Under the pieces are notes generated by a model. It saw only the letters and a program-made list of their open reading frames with translations. It ran no database searches and was not told where the DNA came from. The translations under genes were made by a program, and so were the position numbers. This document shows positions 8,139 through 14,553 of a stretch of DNA of 14,695 nt, piece by piece. Position 1 is the stretch's first letter. Each line of letters opens with the position of its first letter. The stretch spans positions 1 through 14,695 of the forward strand of contig JAOPWK010000082.1 in assembly GCA_025965735.1 (NCBI GenBank), written 5' to 3'. The DNA comes from Frankiales bacterium (lineage in GTDB: Bacteria > Actinomycetota > Actinomycetes > Mycobacteriales > SCTD01).

Positions 8139-8606
8139 ATGGGCTGGACGACGGTGCCGACGCCGGTTGGCGAGCTGCTCCTGGTCGGCGTCGAGGGGGC
8201 GCTGGTCAAGGCGCACTTCGCGCCGTTCCAGGCGCCGGACGTGCCGCCGTCCCCGGACGAGCCGGTGCTGGTCGAGGCGGCCCGGCAGCTCGGCGAGCAC
8301 TTCGCCGGTGAGCGCACCGACTTCGACCTGACGCTGGCCCCGCCCGGGACGGCCTTCCAGCACCGGGTGTGGGAGGAGCTGCGCCGCATCCCGTACGGCA
8401 CCACCGCCACGTACGGGGAGGTGGCTGCTCGCCTCGGCGACCCGAAGTGCGTGCGCGCCGTCGGCCTGGCCAACGGCCGGAACCCGATCGCCGTGGTGGT
8501 CCCCTGCCACCGGGTGATCGGGTCCGACGGGAAGCTGCGCGGCTACGCCGGCGGGATCGAGCGCAAGCAGCGGCTGCTCGCGCTCGAGAACACCTCCCTC
8601 TTCTAG
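8139..8606 (+). CDS. ogt: Methylated-DNA-[protein]-cysteine S-methyltransferase
   Basis: A 155-residue suicide DNA-repair protein that moves the methyl group from O6-methylguanine (and O4-methylthymine) onto its own cysteine. The N-terminal ribonuclease-H-like domain (1 to about 70) is followed by the DNA-binding and catalytic domain. That has TAFQHRVWEELRRIPYGTT, the winged-helix TYGEVAARLG, the arginine-finger segment VRAVGLANGRNP and the active site VVPCHRVIGSDG with Cys123. All expected residues are present, and length matches Ogt/AdaC-type proteins without an Ada N-terminal domain. ATG at 8139 is supported by TACGGT 6 nt upstream. The TAG stop overlaps the stop of the convergent small membrane protein gene in a shared CTAG. 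The opposite neighbour is the ABC operon; no functional link is evident. Confidence 0.96.
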   Translation: MGWTTVPTPVGELLLVGVEGALVKAHFAPFQAPDVPPSPDEPVLVEAARQLGEHFAGERTDFDLTLAPPGTAFQHRVWEELRRIPYGTTATYGEVAARLGDPKCVRAVGLANGRNPIAVVVPCHRVIGSDGKLRGYAGGIERKQRLLALENTSLF

Positions 8607-8785
8607 CGGGTGCGGCGGACGCTCGCGACGAGGCCGGCGACACCGACCGACACGAGCAGCCCGGGCGCGGCCCAGCGGCCGTCGAAGGACAGCCCGGTCG
8701 TGTCGTCGACGAGGTACAGCGCGGCGATGAGCACCAGCAGCAGCCCGCCCATCAGGGACAGCACGTCCCGCTCGTGCCTGGACAT
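8603..8785 (-). CDS. Small two-TM membrane protein
   Basis: A 60-residue protein with two hydrophobic segments (about residues 8-27, LSLMGGLLLVLIAALYLVDD, and 38-55, RWAAPGLLVSVGVAGLVA) joined by a short polar loop. The ends are charged (MSRHERD, SVRRTR). The pattern resembles the short membrane modules found with PspC/LiaF-like toastrack proteins in actinobacteria, but I assign no function. Nearly all codons end in G or C, and a strong GGAGGTG (8796-8790) lies 4 nt before ATG 8785, so it is very likely real. Its stop shares CTAG with the convergent ogt gene. Just upstream on the same strand, in another frame, lies a coding-like remnant (8786-8894). Confidence 0.75.
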   Translation of the reverse strand: MSRHERDVLSLMGGLLLVLIAALYLVDDTTGLSFDGRWAAPGLLVSVGVAGLVASVRRTR

Positions 8786-8894
8786 GGAGCACCTCCAGCT
8801 CTCCGACGCGGACGTCGGCGTCGAGCGTCACCGTGACGTCGGCGGACCCGACGACGAACTTCTCGTGCAGGTCGTCGCTCTCTGCGCTCTCCAA
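8786..8894 (-). other. Coding-like remnant, possibly of a toastrack (LiaF/PspC-type) protein
   Basis: On the minus strand this stretch reads as alternating beta-strand sequence (HEKFVVGSADVTVTL, then DADVRVGELEVLH) with almost every codon ending in G or C. The pattern resembles the repeating strands of toastrack domains. The frame has no natural end here: it runs on, open, antisense to ogt, while the adjacent 60-residue membrane protein uses a different frame. TTG at 8894 could be a start. It may be the tail of a decayed gene, or one gene split by a frameshift near 8785. The similarity is a visual judgement only. Confidence 0.3.
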
Positions 8895-8949
8895 GCCCGG
8901 CGCCGCCGCGAGCTCTCGCGCTGGGCGGCGGACCGGCGGCTGGTCTAGG

Positions 8950-8955
8950 TACCGT
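8950..8955 (+). promoter_or_regulatory. -10 box of the leaderless UbiA-like gene promoter
   Basis: TACCGT followed by 6 nt and the ATG at 8962, with no Shine-Dalgarno; the same arrangement as at guaA, ogt and pcrA. Confidence 0.6.
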
Positions 8956-8961
8956 CTGCCG

Positions 8962-10020
8962 ATGGCTACCAGCGCGCGCGAGCGGCGCCTCCTCGCCCCG
9001 CCGCGCGCCGGCCGGCTGGGCGCCTGGTCGTACGCCCTGCGCACCACGAACCCGCCGCCCGACCGCCCGGTCGCGTCCCTCGACGGCGTCACCCGCTGGC
9101 TGGTCGTGACGCGGGCCGCGGTCCTGCCGATGACGCTGTTCGCCGGCCTCGTGGCCGGTCTGCTCGCGGTGCGCGCCGACGGCTTCTCCTGGCCGCTCTA
9201 CCTGCTGGCGCTGCTCGGCATCCTGCTGGCGCACGCCTGCAACAACATCCTCAACGACCTGTCCGACCTCGACGTGGGTCTGGACACCGAGGCCTACCCG
9301 CGAGCCCTCTACGCGCCGCACCCGATCCTGTCCGGGCTGGTACGACGCAAGCAGATGGGGCTCGCGGTCCTCGGGCTGATGGCGGCCGACTTCGTCATCA
9401 TGGTCGTGCTCGCGACGCAGCGCGGCTGGCCGGTCGTCGCCTTTGCCGTGGCCGGGCTGTTCCTGTCGATCGCCTACACCTCGCCGCCGCTGCGGCTGAA
9501 GAAGCACGGCCTCGGCGAGCCCGACGTCTTCCTGACGTGGGGCCCGCTGATGGTCGCCGGCACGTACTTCTCGGCGGTCGGCGAGCTGCCGTGGCAGGTC
9601 TGGCTGGCGAGCGTCCCGTACGGCCTGCTGTGCACGAGCGTGCTCATGGGCAAGCACATCGACAAGATCGCCTACGACGAGCCGACGGGGACGCGGACGC
9701 TGCCGGTGCTGCTCGGCGACGTCAAGGCGCGCGTCGCAACGATCGGCATCCTCGTCGCCTTCTACGTCACGACCGGCGTCTCCGTCGCGGTGGGCGCGCT
9801 GCCGTGGCCGGTGCTGCTCGTCGCCCTCGGGCTCCCGACGCTGCGCAAGGTGGCGGGCGCGCTGCGCAAGCCGGCACCCGCCGAGCCGCCGCCGGGCTTC
9901 CCGGTCTGGCCGCTCTGGTTCGCCGCGGTCTGCTTCGTGCACGTCCGGCGCGCGGGCGCGCTGCTGGTGCTCGGCCTGCTGGCCGCGGCCGTGAGCGGCA
10001 CCGGCCTCCCACTAGGTTGA
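8962..10020 (+). CDS. UbiA-family (MenA-like) prenyltransferase
   Basis: A 352-residue integral membrane enzyme of the UbiA superfamily, which attaches isoprenoid chains to aromatic or other acceptors. The first Asp-rich motif is NDLSDLD (98-104), inside HACNNILNDLSDLDVGLD. The second is DKIAYD (234-239), inside KHIDKIAYDEPTGTRTLPV. Both would bind Mg2+-diphosphate. About eight hydrophobic helices are visible from residue 45 onward. The motif spacing and the GTRTLPVLLG ending resemble MenA-like enzymes, but this protein is somewhat long, with a polar N-terminal extension (1-40), and no other men genes are nearby. I therefore do not call it menA. ATG at 8962 is supported by TACCGT 6 nt upstream. 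The stop overlaps the -10 box of the next gene. Confidence 0.88.
   Translation: MATSARERRLLAPPRAGRLGAWSYALRTTNPPPDRPVASLDGVTRWLVVTRAAVLPMTLFAGLVAGLLAVRADGFSWPLYLLALLGILLAHACNNILNDLSDLDVGLDTEAYPRALYAPHPILSGLVRRKQMGLAVLGLMAADFVIMVVLATQRGWPVVAFAVAGLFLSIAYTSPPLRLKKHGLGEPDVFLTWGPLMVAGTYFSAVGELPWQVWLASVPYGLLCTSVLMGKHIDKIAYDEPTGTRTLPVLLGDVKARVATIGILVAFYVTTGVSVAVGALPWPVLLVALGLPTLRKVAGALRKPAPAEPPPGFPVWPLWFAAVCFVHVRRAGALLVLGLLAAAVSGTGLPLG
10013..10018 (+). promoter_or_regulatory. -10 box of the leaderless promoter of the small membrane protein gene
   Basis: TAGGTT followed by 6 nt and the GTG at 10025. Its last T is the first base of the prenyltransferase TGA, so the promoter is embedded in the end of the upstream gene. 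The downstream gene can then be transcribed separately although only 4 nt separate the two genes. Confidence 0.5.
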
Positions 10021-10024
10021 CGCC

Positions 10025-10354
10025 GTGCTCGACCTGCTGCTGGCCGCCGTCGTCTTCCCGCTGATCCTGGCCGTTGGCCTCGCCCTGCTGGCCGCCGTGA
10101 CGCTCGCGCCGTTCGTGGTGGCGCTGCAGATGGCTGACGAGCGCGCGTTCTCCGCCACCCGCTGGGGCGCGATCGCGCTGGCCGCCTCGCTCGTCGGACT
10201 GGCGCTGGCGCTGCTCTTCTACCGCTCGGAGCGCATCCCGACCCTCGCCGCGCTCCTTCCGCTGGTCCTCACCTGGACCGGGCCCGGCCTGCTGTGGCTG
10301 CTCACCGCCCAGGAGGCACGCCTCGGCGGCCGCTCCGGGGCCCACGAGCACTAG
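10025..10354 (+). CDS. Small integral membrane protein, function unknown
   Basis: A 109-residue protein with three clear hydrophobic segments: about residues 3-35 (long, possibly one helix plus a re-entrant part), 47-65 and 72-93. The remainder is short polar loops (QMADERAFSATR, YRSERIP) and a soluble C-terminal tail (AQEARLGGRSGAHEH). No conserved motif that I recognise. The GTG start at 10025 lies 4 nt after the prenyltransferase stop and 6 nt after a TAGGTT box, so it may be leaderless as well as co-transcribed. The proximity suggests a possible partner of the prenyltransferase, but this rests on position only. Its TAG shares CTAG with the stop of the convergent deacetylase gene. Confidence 0.7.
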   Translation: MLDLLLAAVVFPLILAVGLALLAAVTLAPFVVALQMADERAFSATRWGAIALAASLVGLALALLFYRSERIPTLAALLPLVLTWTGPGLLWLLTAQEARLGGRSGAHEH

Positions 10355-11073
10355 CGCGTCGGCACGACCCGGAACGCCTCCGCGAGGCGGCCGTCGCCGA
10401 AGCCCGCGGTCACGGCGTGCGCGCTCAGCCAGCCGCGCAGCATGCCTTCGAGGTCCTCCATGTGCGCGGTCTGCGAGACGTGCTGCAGCAGCGCGGCGTG
10501 CTTGCGCTCGAAGGTGTCGGTCACGTCGACGTAGCGGTTCGGCCCGGCGGTGGTGCCGCCCATGACCCAGACCTCCGGGACCGTCCACGCCTCGAGCCCC
10601 TCGGCGGCCAGGTCGAGGTGCGCGAAGGGGTTGCGCGCGTCCGGGTAGACGGCGCTGATGGCGGCCTCGCCGGCAGCGAGGTGGTCCGGGTGCGAGGAGT
10701 AGATGCGCTCCCAGTTGCGCTCAGGCGACTGGATGAGCACGCGCTGCGGGCGCTTCTGCCGGATGACCCGGCTGATGTCGCGGCGCAGCTCGACCGTCAC
10801 GAGCAGCCGGCCGTCGGGGTAGCCGAGGAACACCACGTCCTCGACGCCGAGCTCCTTGGCGGCTGCGCGCTGCTCGGCCTGCCGGATGCCGGCGATCTGG
10901 TCGCGCGGCACTGCCGGGTCGAAGCCGCCGGCGTCGCCGTCGGTGCAGATGCAGTACGAGACCTCGATGCCCTGGGCCGTCCAGGCCGCGACGGTGCCGC
11001 CCGCGCCGAAGTCCACGTCGTCCGGGTGCGCGGTGACGACCAGCGCCCGCTCGACCTTCTCGTCCTCGCTCAC
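10351..11073 (-). CDS. PIG-L/LmbE-family zinc deacetylase
   Basis: A 240-residue cytosolic enzyme of the family that removes N-acetyl groups from amino sugars. Members include MshB (mycothiol synthesis), Mca (mycothiol conjugates) and antibiotic-pathway deacetylases. The zinc and catalytic motif AHPDD (15-19) supplies His16 and Asp19, with Asp18 as likely base. The second motif SHPDH (127-131) supplies His128 and His131. A GDAGGFDP segment (46-53) and the LGYPDGRL loop (83-90) are family-typical. MshB and Mca are usually nearer 280-300 residues, so this is probably a paralogue of unknown substrate. The GTG start at 11073 is preceded by AGGAGG (11083-11078) with 4 nt spacing. Just upstream are overlapping inverted repeats that could mask that site. 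Divergent from pcrA. Confidence 0.88.
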   Translation of the reverse strand: MSEDEKVERALVVTAHPDDVDFGAGGTVAAWTAQGIEVSYCICTDGDAGGFDPAVPRDQIAGIRQAEQRAAAKELGVEDVVFLGYPDGRLLVTVELRRDISRVIRQKRPQRVLIQSPERNWERIYSSHPDHLAAGEAAISAVYPDARNPFAHLDLAAEGLEAWTVPEVWVMGGTTAGPNRYVDVTDTFERKHAALLQHVSQTAHMEDLEGMLRGWLSAHAVTAGFGDGRLAEAFRVVPTR

Positions 11074-11082
11074 GCGTCCTCC

Positions 11083-11110
11083 TGAGGTGTGGCCGCCACC
11101 TCACCACACC
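11083..11110. repeat. Two overlapping, mutually exclusive inverted repeats in the deacetylase leader
   Basis: TGAGGTG (11083-11089) pairs with CACCTCA (11097-11103). Alternatively GGTGTGG (11086-11092) pairs with CCACACC (11104-11110). The two 7-bp stems share bases, so only one can form at a time. On the deacetylase mRNA the first stem abuts the AGGAGG ribosome site at 11083-11078. Seen directly; any regulatory role is inferred. Confidence 0.55.
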
Positions 11111-11119
11111 CCCTTCTGT

Positions 11120-11183
11120 GGCGATCATGCAGTTGTGACACGCCCGCTGAGCGTGGGCGGTGTGCCACAACTGCATGATCGCC
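11120..11183. repeat. Large palindrome with perfect 18-bp arms between the deacetylase gene and pcrA
   Basis: GGCGATCATGCAGTTGTG (11120-11137) is repeated exactly in reverse complement at 11166-11183. The 28-nt centre can pair further (CGCCC 11141-11145 with GGGCG 11155-11159), leaving a loop of about 9 nt. It is less GC-rich than its surroundings and ends 29 nt before the pcrA -10 box. It lies between divergent genes, so it is not a terminator of either. Candidates are a dispersed REP-like palindrome, a small transposon-derived element or a large operator. Confidence 0.9.
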
Positions 11184-11212
11184 GGGGAGGTCGCGGTGTC
11201 GGAGCCCCGACC

Positions 11213-11218
11213 TAGGAT
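11213..11218 (+). promoter_or_regulatory. -10 box of the leaderless pcrA promoter
   Basis: TAGGAT followed by 7 nt and GTG at 11226, with no Shine-Dalgarno. An in-frame ATG at 11217 overlaps the box itself and is therefore less likely to be the start. Confidence 0.6.
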
Positions 11219-11225
11219 GGTCAGG

Positions 11226-13553
11226 GTGAGCCTGTTCGCTGATGAGGAGTTCGGACCGGCGGTGCTCGCGCCGGCCCAGCCCCGCGTCGAGCGGCTCCTG
11301 GAGGGCCTGAACCCCCAGCAGCGCGAGGCCGTGGTGCACGAGGGCAGCCCGCTGCTGATCGTCGCCGGCGCAGGCTCCGGCAAGACCAAGGCGCTCACCA
11401 CCCGCATCGCGTACCTGCTCTCCGCGCGCGGCGTGCAGCCCGGCGAGGTCCTCGCGATCACCTTCACCAACAAGGCCGCCGGCGAGATGCGCGAGCGCGT
11501 CGCGGCGGCCGTCGGTGCGCGTGCCCGCGCGATGTGGGTGCTCACCTTCCACTCCGCCTGCGTGCGGATCCTGCGCGCCGAGGCCAAGAAGCTCGGCTTC
11601 ACGAGCACCTTCTCGATCTACGACCAGGCCGACGCGCAGCGGCTCATGACGCTGGTCTGCCGCGACCTGGACCTGGACCCCAAGCGCTTCCCGGCCCGCT
11701 CGATGAGCAACCAGGTCAGCGACCTGAAGAACGAGCTCGTCGACTGGGAGGCCGCGCGCAGCAAGGCCGAGACGGTCGTCGAGAAGCAGGTCGCGGAGGT
11801 CTACGCGACTTACCAGGCGCGCCTCAAGGAGGCCAACGCGCTCGACTTCGACGACCTCATCATGACGACCGTCGACCTCTTCCAGGCCTTCCCGGACGTG
11901 GCCGAGCACTACCGGCGGCGGTTCCGCCACGTGCTCGTCGACGAGTACCAGGACACCAACCACGCGCAGTACGTCCTGGTCCGCGAGCTGGTCGGGGCCA
12001 CCGGCGGACAGCGGATGAGGGACCGCCAGCGGGCGACGGCTCCGGGTGCGGTCGCTCCCGCCGAGCTGTGCGTCGTCGGGGATGCCGACCAGAGCATCTA
12101 CGCCTTCCGCGGCGCCGACATCCGCAACAACGAGGACTTCGAGAACGACTACCCGGACGCCAAAGTGGTGCTGCTGGAGCAGAACTACCGCTCCACGCAG
12201 ACGATCCTGACTGCCGCCAACGCCGTCATCGCCAAGAACCCGAGCCGCAAGCCCAAGCGCCTCTGGACCGACTCTGGCGAGGGCGACCGCATCGTCGGCT
12301 ACGTCGCCGACAACGAGCACGACGAGGCGGCCTTCGTCGCCGGCGAGGTCGACCGCCTCGGCGACGAGCACGGCGTCAAGGCCCACCAGGTGGCGGTCTT
12401 CTACCGGACCAACGCGCAGTCCCGCGTCTTCGAGGAGGTGTTCATCCGGGTCGGCCTGCCGTACAAGGTCGTCGGCGGTGTGCGCTTCTACGAGCGCAAG
12501 GAGGTGCGCGACACCCTGGCCTACCTGCGCGTGCTGGCCAACCCGTCCGACACGGTCAGCCTGCGCCGGATCCTCAACACCCCGCGCCGTGGCATCGGCG
12601 ACCGCGCGGAGGCGTGCCTGGAGGCGTTCGCCAGCCGGGAGCGGGTGCCCTTCGCCGAGGCCCTGCGCCGGTGCGACGAGGTCGGCGGGATGGCGACCCG
12701 CAGCGCCAAGGCCGTGCGGGAGTTCGCCGACCTCATGGACGAGCTGCGCGCGCTGGTCGCCGGCAACATGCCGCCGGCCGAGGTGATCGAGGCGGTGCTC
12801 GACCGGACCGGCTACCTGACCGAGCTCGCGCAGAGCACCGACCCGCAGGACGAGAGCCGCGTCGAGAACCTGTCCGAGCTCGTCGGCGTGGCGCGCGAGT
12901 TCAGCGAGCGGGTGCCCGACGGCGGGGTCGCCGAGTTCATGGAGCAGGTGTCGCTGGTGGCGGACGCCGACCAGATCCCCGACCCGGACGGCGACGGCGA
13001 CGGCGTGGTCACGCTGATGACGCTGCACGCCGCGAAGGGCCTGGAGTACCCCGTCGTCTTCCTGACCGGCCTGGAGGACGGCGTCTTCCCGCACCTGCGC
13101 ACGCTCGGGGACGAGCGCGAGCTGCAGGAGGAGCGGCGCCTGGCGTACGTCGGCATCACCCGCGCGCGTGAGCGGCTCTACCTGTCACGTGCGCACGTGC
13201 GCAGCGCCTGGGGGCAGACCTCGTACAACCCGCCCTCGCGGTTCCTCGACGAGGTGCCGGACGGGCTGGTGGACTGGCAGCGCGGGGAGTCCTCGCTGTC
13301 GGCGCCCGCACCGGCGCTCACCCGCGCCGCGGACCGGCTCATCGGCACCGCCCGCGGCCGGGCCGCCGGACCGGGGCTGCGCCCGATCCCGAACCTCGAG
13401 ATAGGGGACCGCGTCACCCACGACGCGTTCGGGCTGGGCACCGTCACGGCCACCCGCGGCGCCGGCGACAGCACGCAGGCCGAGGTCGACTTCGGCGGCA
13501 CCACCGGCGCGAAGTGGCTGCTGCTGCGGTACGCCCCGCTCGAGAAGCTCTAA
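11226..13553 (+). CDS. pcrA: ATP-dependent 3'-5' DNA helicase PcrA/UvrD (SF1A)
   Basis: A 775-residue superfamily 1 helicase acting in repair, replication restart and transcription-coupled processes. Motifs in order: Q-motif LNPQQREAV, motif I AGAGSGKT (47-54, Lys53), Ia AITFTNKAAGEMRERV, Ib TFHSACVRILR, motif II VDEYQDTN (Asp239/Glu240), III GDADQSIYAFRGAD, IV EQNYRST, V VTLMTLHAAKGLEYPVVF, and VI EERRLAYVGITRARERLYL. The C-terminal GDRVTHDAFGLGTVTATRG region is the Tudor-like domain that in PcrA contacts RNA polymerase. Length and domains fit actinobacterial PcrA (UvrD1). Between motifs II and III a short, codon-atypical insert occupies about residues 259-279. GTG at 11226 is chosen from TAGGAT 7 nt upstream; ATG at 11217 is the alternative. 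Its TAA overlaps the stop of the convergent gene by 4 nt. Confidence 0.97.
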   Translation: MSLFADEEFGPAVLAPAQPRVERLLEGLNPQQREAVVHEGSPLLIVAGAGSGKTKALTTRIAYLLSARGVQPGEVLAITFTNKAAGEMRERVAAAVGARARAMWVLTFHSACVRILRAEAKKLGFTSTFSIYDQADAQRLMTLVCRDLDLDPKRFPARSMSNQVSDLKNELVDWEAARSKAETVVEKQVAEVYATYQARLKEANALDFDDLIMTTVDLFQAFPDVAEHYRRRFRHVLVDEYQDTNHAQYVLVRELVGATGGQRMRDRQRATAPGAVAPAELCVVGDADQSIYAFRGADIRNNEDFENDYPDAKVVLLEQNYRSTQTILTAANAVIAKNPSRKPKRLWTDSGEGDRIVGYVADNEHDEAAFVAGEVDRLGDEHGVKAHQVAVFYRTNAQSRVFEEVFIRVGLPYKVVGGVRFYERKEVRDTLAYLRVLANPSDTVSLRRILNTPRRGIGDRAEACLEAFASRERVPFAEALRRCDEVGGMATRSAKAVREFADLMDELRALVAGNMPPAEVIEAVLDRTGYLTELAQSTDPQDESRVENLSELVGVAREFSERVPDGGVAEFMEQVSLVADADQIPDPDGDGDGVVTLMTLHAAKGLEYPVVFLTGLEDGVFPHLRTLGDERELQEERRLAYVGITRARERLYLSRAHVRSAWGQTSYNPPSRFLDEVPDGLVDWQRGESSLSAPAPALTRAADRLIGTARGRAAGPGLRPIPNLEIGDRVTHDAFGLGTVTATRGAGDSTQAEVDFGGTTGAKWLLLRYAPLEKL

Positions 13554-14113
13554 GGCCGCCAGGCGGGGTCGCGGCCGGTCATGGCGATCAGGCGCGTCTG
13601 GTCGTCGGCGTCGTCGGCGACCGGAACGCGCCGGCCGTACTGGCCGCTCGCCACGAGCATCTGCTCGTCGACGGAGCCGAGCCCGCCGAGCAGGCCCCGC
13701 ACCTCGTCCTGGTCGAGCCGCTCGTCCAGGCCGGTGGCCCGGGCCAGGTCCCAGGTGTGCACGAGCACGTCCGGCAGCACGAACATCGCGAACGCGGTCT
13801 CGACCTGGTGCGTCCCGGCGCGGCTGGTCACCTCCGTGGCCGCCACCTCCGGGTCGTCCAGCGCCGCCTGCACCGCACCGGCGAGGCCGGACCAGGCGGC
13901 GGCCGGGTCCTCGTCGACGCTCGGCAGCTCGGGGAAGCGGACCGCCGACCCGGAGAAGAAGCCTGGCACCCACTCGACCAGGTGCCGGACGACGTCGCGG
14001 GCCACCCAGCCCTGGCAGGGTGCCGGCGCGTCCCAGCCGCCGGTGGGGACGGCCTGCACGCGCTCGGTGAAACCGCCTGCCAGCGAGCGGAAGCGGGTGG
14101 CGACGTCGCTCAC
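13550..14113 (-). CDS. TIGR03086-like / DinB-fold maleylpyruvate isomerase-like metal-binding protein
   Basis: A 187-residue protein of the actinobacterial DinB-like group that includes mycothiol-dependent maleylpyruvate isomerase. The N-terminal helix bundle has APCQGWVARDVVRHLVEW (31-48), with the conserved W-x-x-x-D-x-x-x-H pattern and metal-ligand candidate His44. The second half has LPDVLVHTWDLARATG (113-128), supplying Asp115 and His119, equivalent to the family's E/D-x-x-x-H ligand pair. The metal centre thus looks intact, but the reaction is unknown; many members are annotated only as metal-binding or thiol transferases. The GTG start at 14113 overlaps the stop of the upstream VOC gene as GTGA, so the two form a translationally coupled pair. 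Its stop overlaps the pcrA stop by 4 nt (CTAA). Confidence 0.85.
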   Translation of the reverse strand: MSDVATRFRSLAGGFTERVQAVPTGGWDAPAPCQGWVARDVVRHLVEWVPGFFSGSAVRFPELPSVDEDPAAAWSGLAGAVQAALDDPEVAATEVTSRAGTHQVETAFAMFVLPDVLVHTWDLARATGLDERLDQDEVRGLLGGLGSVDEQMLVASGQYGRRVPVADDADDQTRLIAMTGRDPAWRP

Positions 14114-14502
14114 GCGCTGGCGCCCATGTGCATGACCTCCCAGACGTGACCGTCCAGGTCGGCGAAGCTGTGGCCGTACATCGGGCCGTGCTCCATGACC
14201 GGCTTCCACGCCTTGCCGCCCTCGGCGACCGCCGTCGCCACCATGGTGTCCACCGCGTCGCGGCTGTCGGCCGACAGGCACAGCAGGACCTCGGTGCTCG
14301 CGTGCGCGTCGGCGATCGGGCCGTTCACGAAGTCGGCGAAGCGCTCGCGGGACAGGAGCATCACGCTGATGTTCTCCTCCACGACCATGCACGCGGTGTC
14401 CGCGCCGCTGAACTGCTCGTTCCAGCCGAAGCCCAGGGCGGTGAAGAACGCGCGGCTGGCGGCGACGTCGCGCACGGGGAGGTTGACGAAGATCATGCGC
14501 AT
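14110..14502 (-). CDS. VOC-superfamily (glyoxalase/extradiol dioxygenase fold) protein
   Basis: A 130-residue two-module VOC protein of the small stand-alone type. The first beta-alpha-beta-beta-beta unit opens with MIFVNLPVRDVAASRAFFTA and GFGWNEQFSG. The second unit holds TEVLLCLSADSRDAVDTMV and ends with HSFADLDGHVWEVMHM, the common C-terminal signature with a potential metal-binding Glu. Such proteins are usually annotated as glyoxalase/lactoylglutathione-lyase relatives without a known substrate. The start is ATG 14502, with GAGAGG (14515-14510) 7 nt upstream; ATG 14496 two codons later is a weaker choice. It is first gene of a pair with the DinB-like protein (GTGA overlap). The pairing of a VOC and a DinB/mycothiol-type protein hints at a thiol-dependent modification or resistance step, by inference only. 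Confidence 0.88.
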   Translation of the reverse strand: MRMIFVNLPVRDVAASRAFFTALGFGWNEQFSGADTACMVVEENISVMLLSRERFADFVNGPIADAHASTEVLLCLSADSRDAVDTMVATAVAEGGKAWKPVMEHGPMYGHSFADLDGHVWEVMHMGASA

Positions 14503-14534
14503 GCGGGTGCCTCTCGGGTCGTGGCGGTGGCGGG

Positions 14535-14540
14535 ACCGTA
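14535..14540 (-). promoter_or_regulatory. -10 box for the VOC/DinB-like gene pair
   Basis: On the minus strand, TACGGT (14540 to 14535) lies 32 nt before the VOC ATG, giving a short leader that contains the GAGAGG ribosome site. Unlike most starts in this window, the transcript would not be leaderless. Confidence 0.45.
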
Positions 14541-14553
14541 GCGGGCACTCCGC

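Noticed and set aside
8784..8948. Plus-strand frame starting MEHLQLSDADVG between ogt and the UbiA-like gene
   Set aside because: It has several A/T third positions and an Arg-rich end, has no ribosome site, and is antisense to a more protein-like minus-strand frame.
11187..11219. Upstream start for pcrA (for example ATG 11217 or earlier)
   Set aside because: These would place the start in or before the TAGGAT box; the GTG at 11226 has ideal leaderless spacing and keeps the full helicase.
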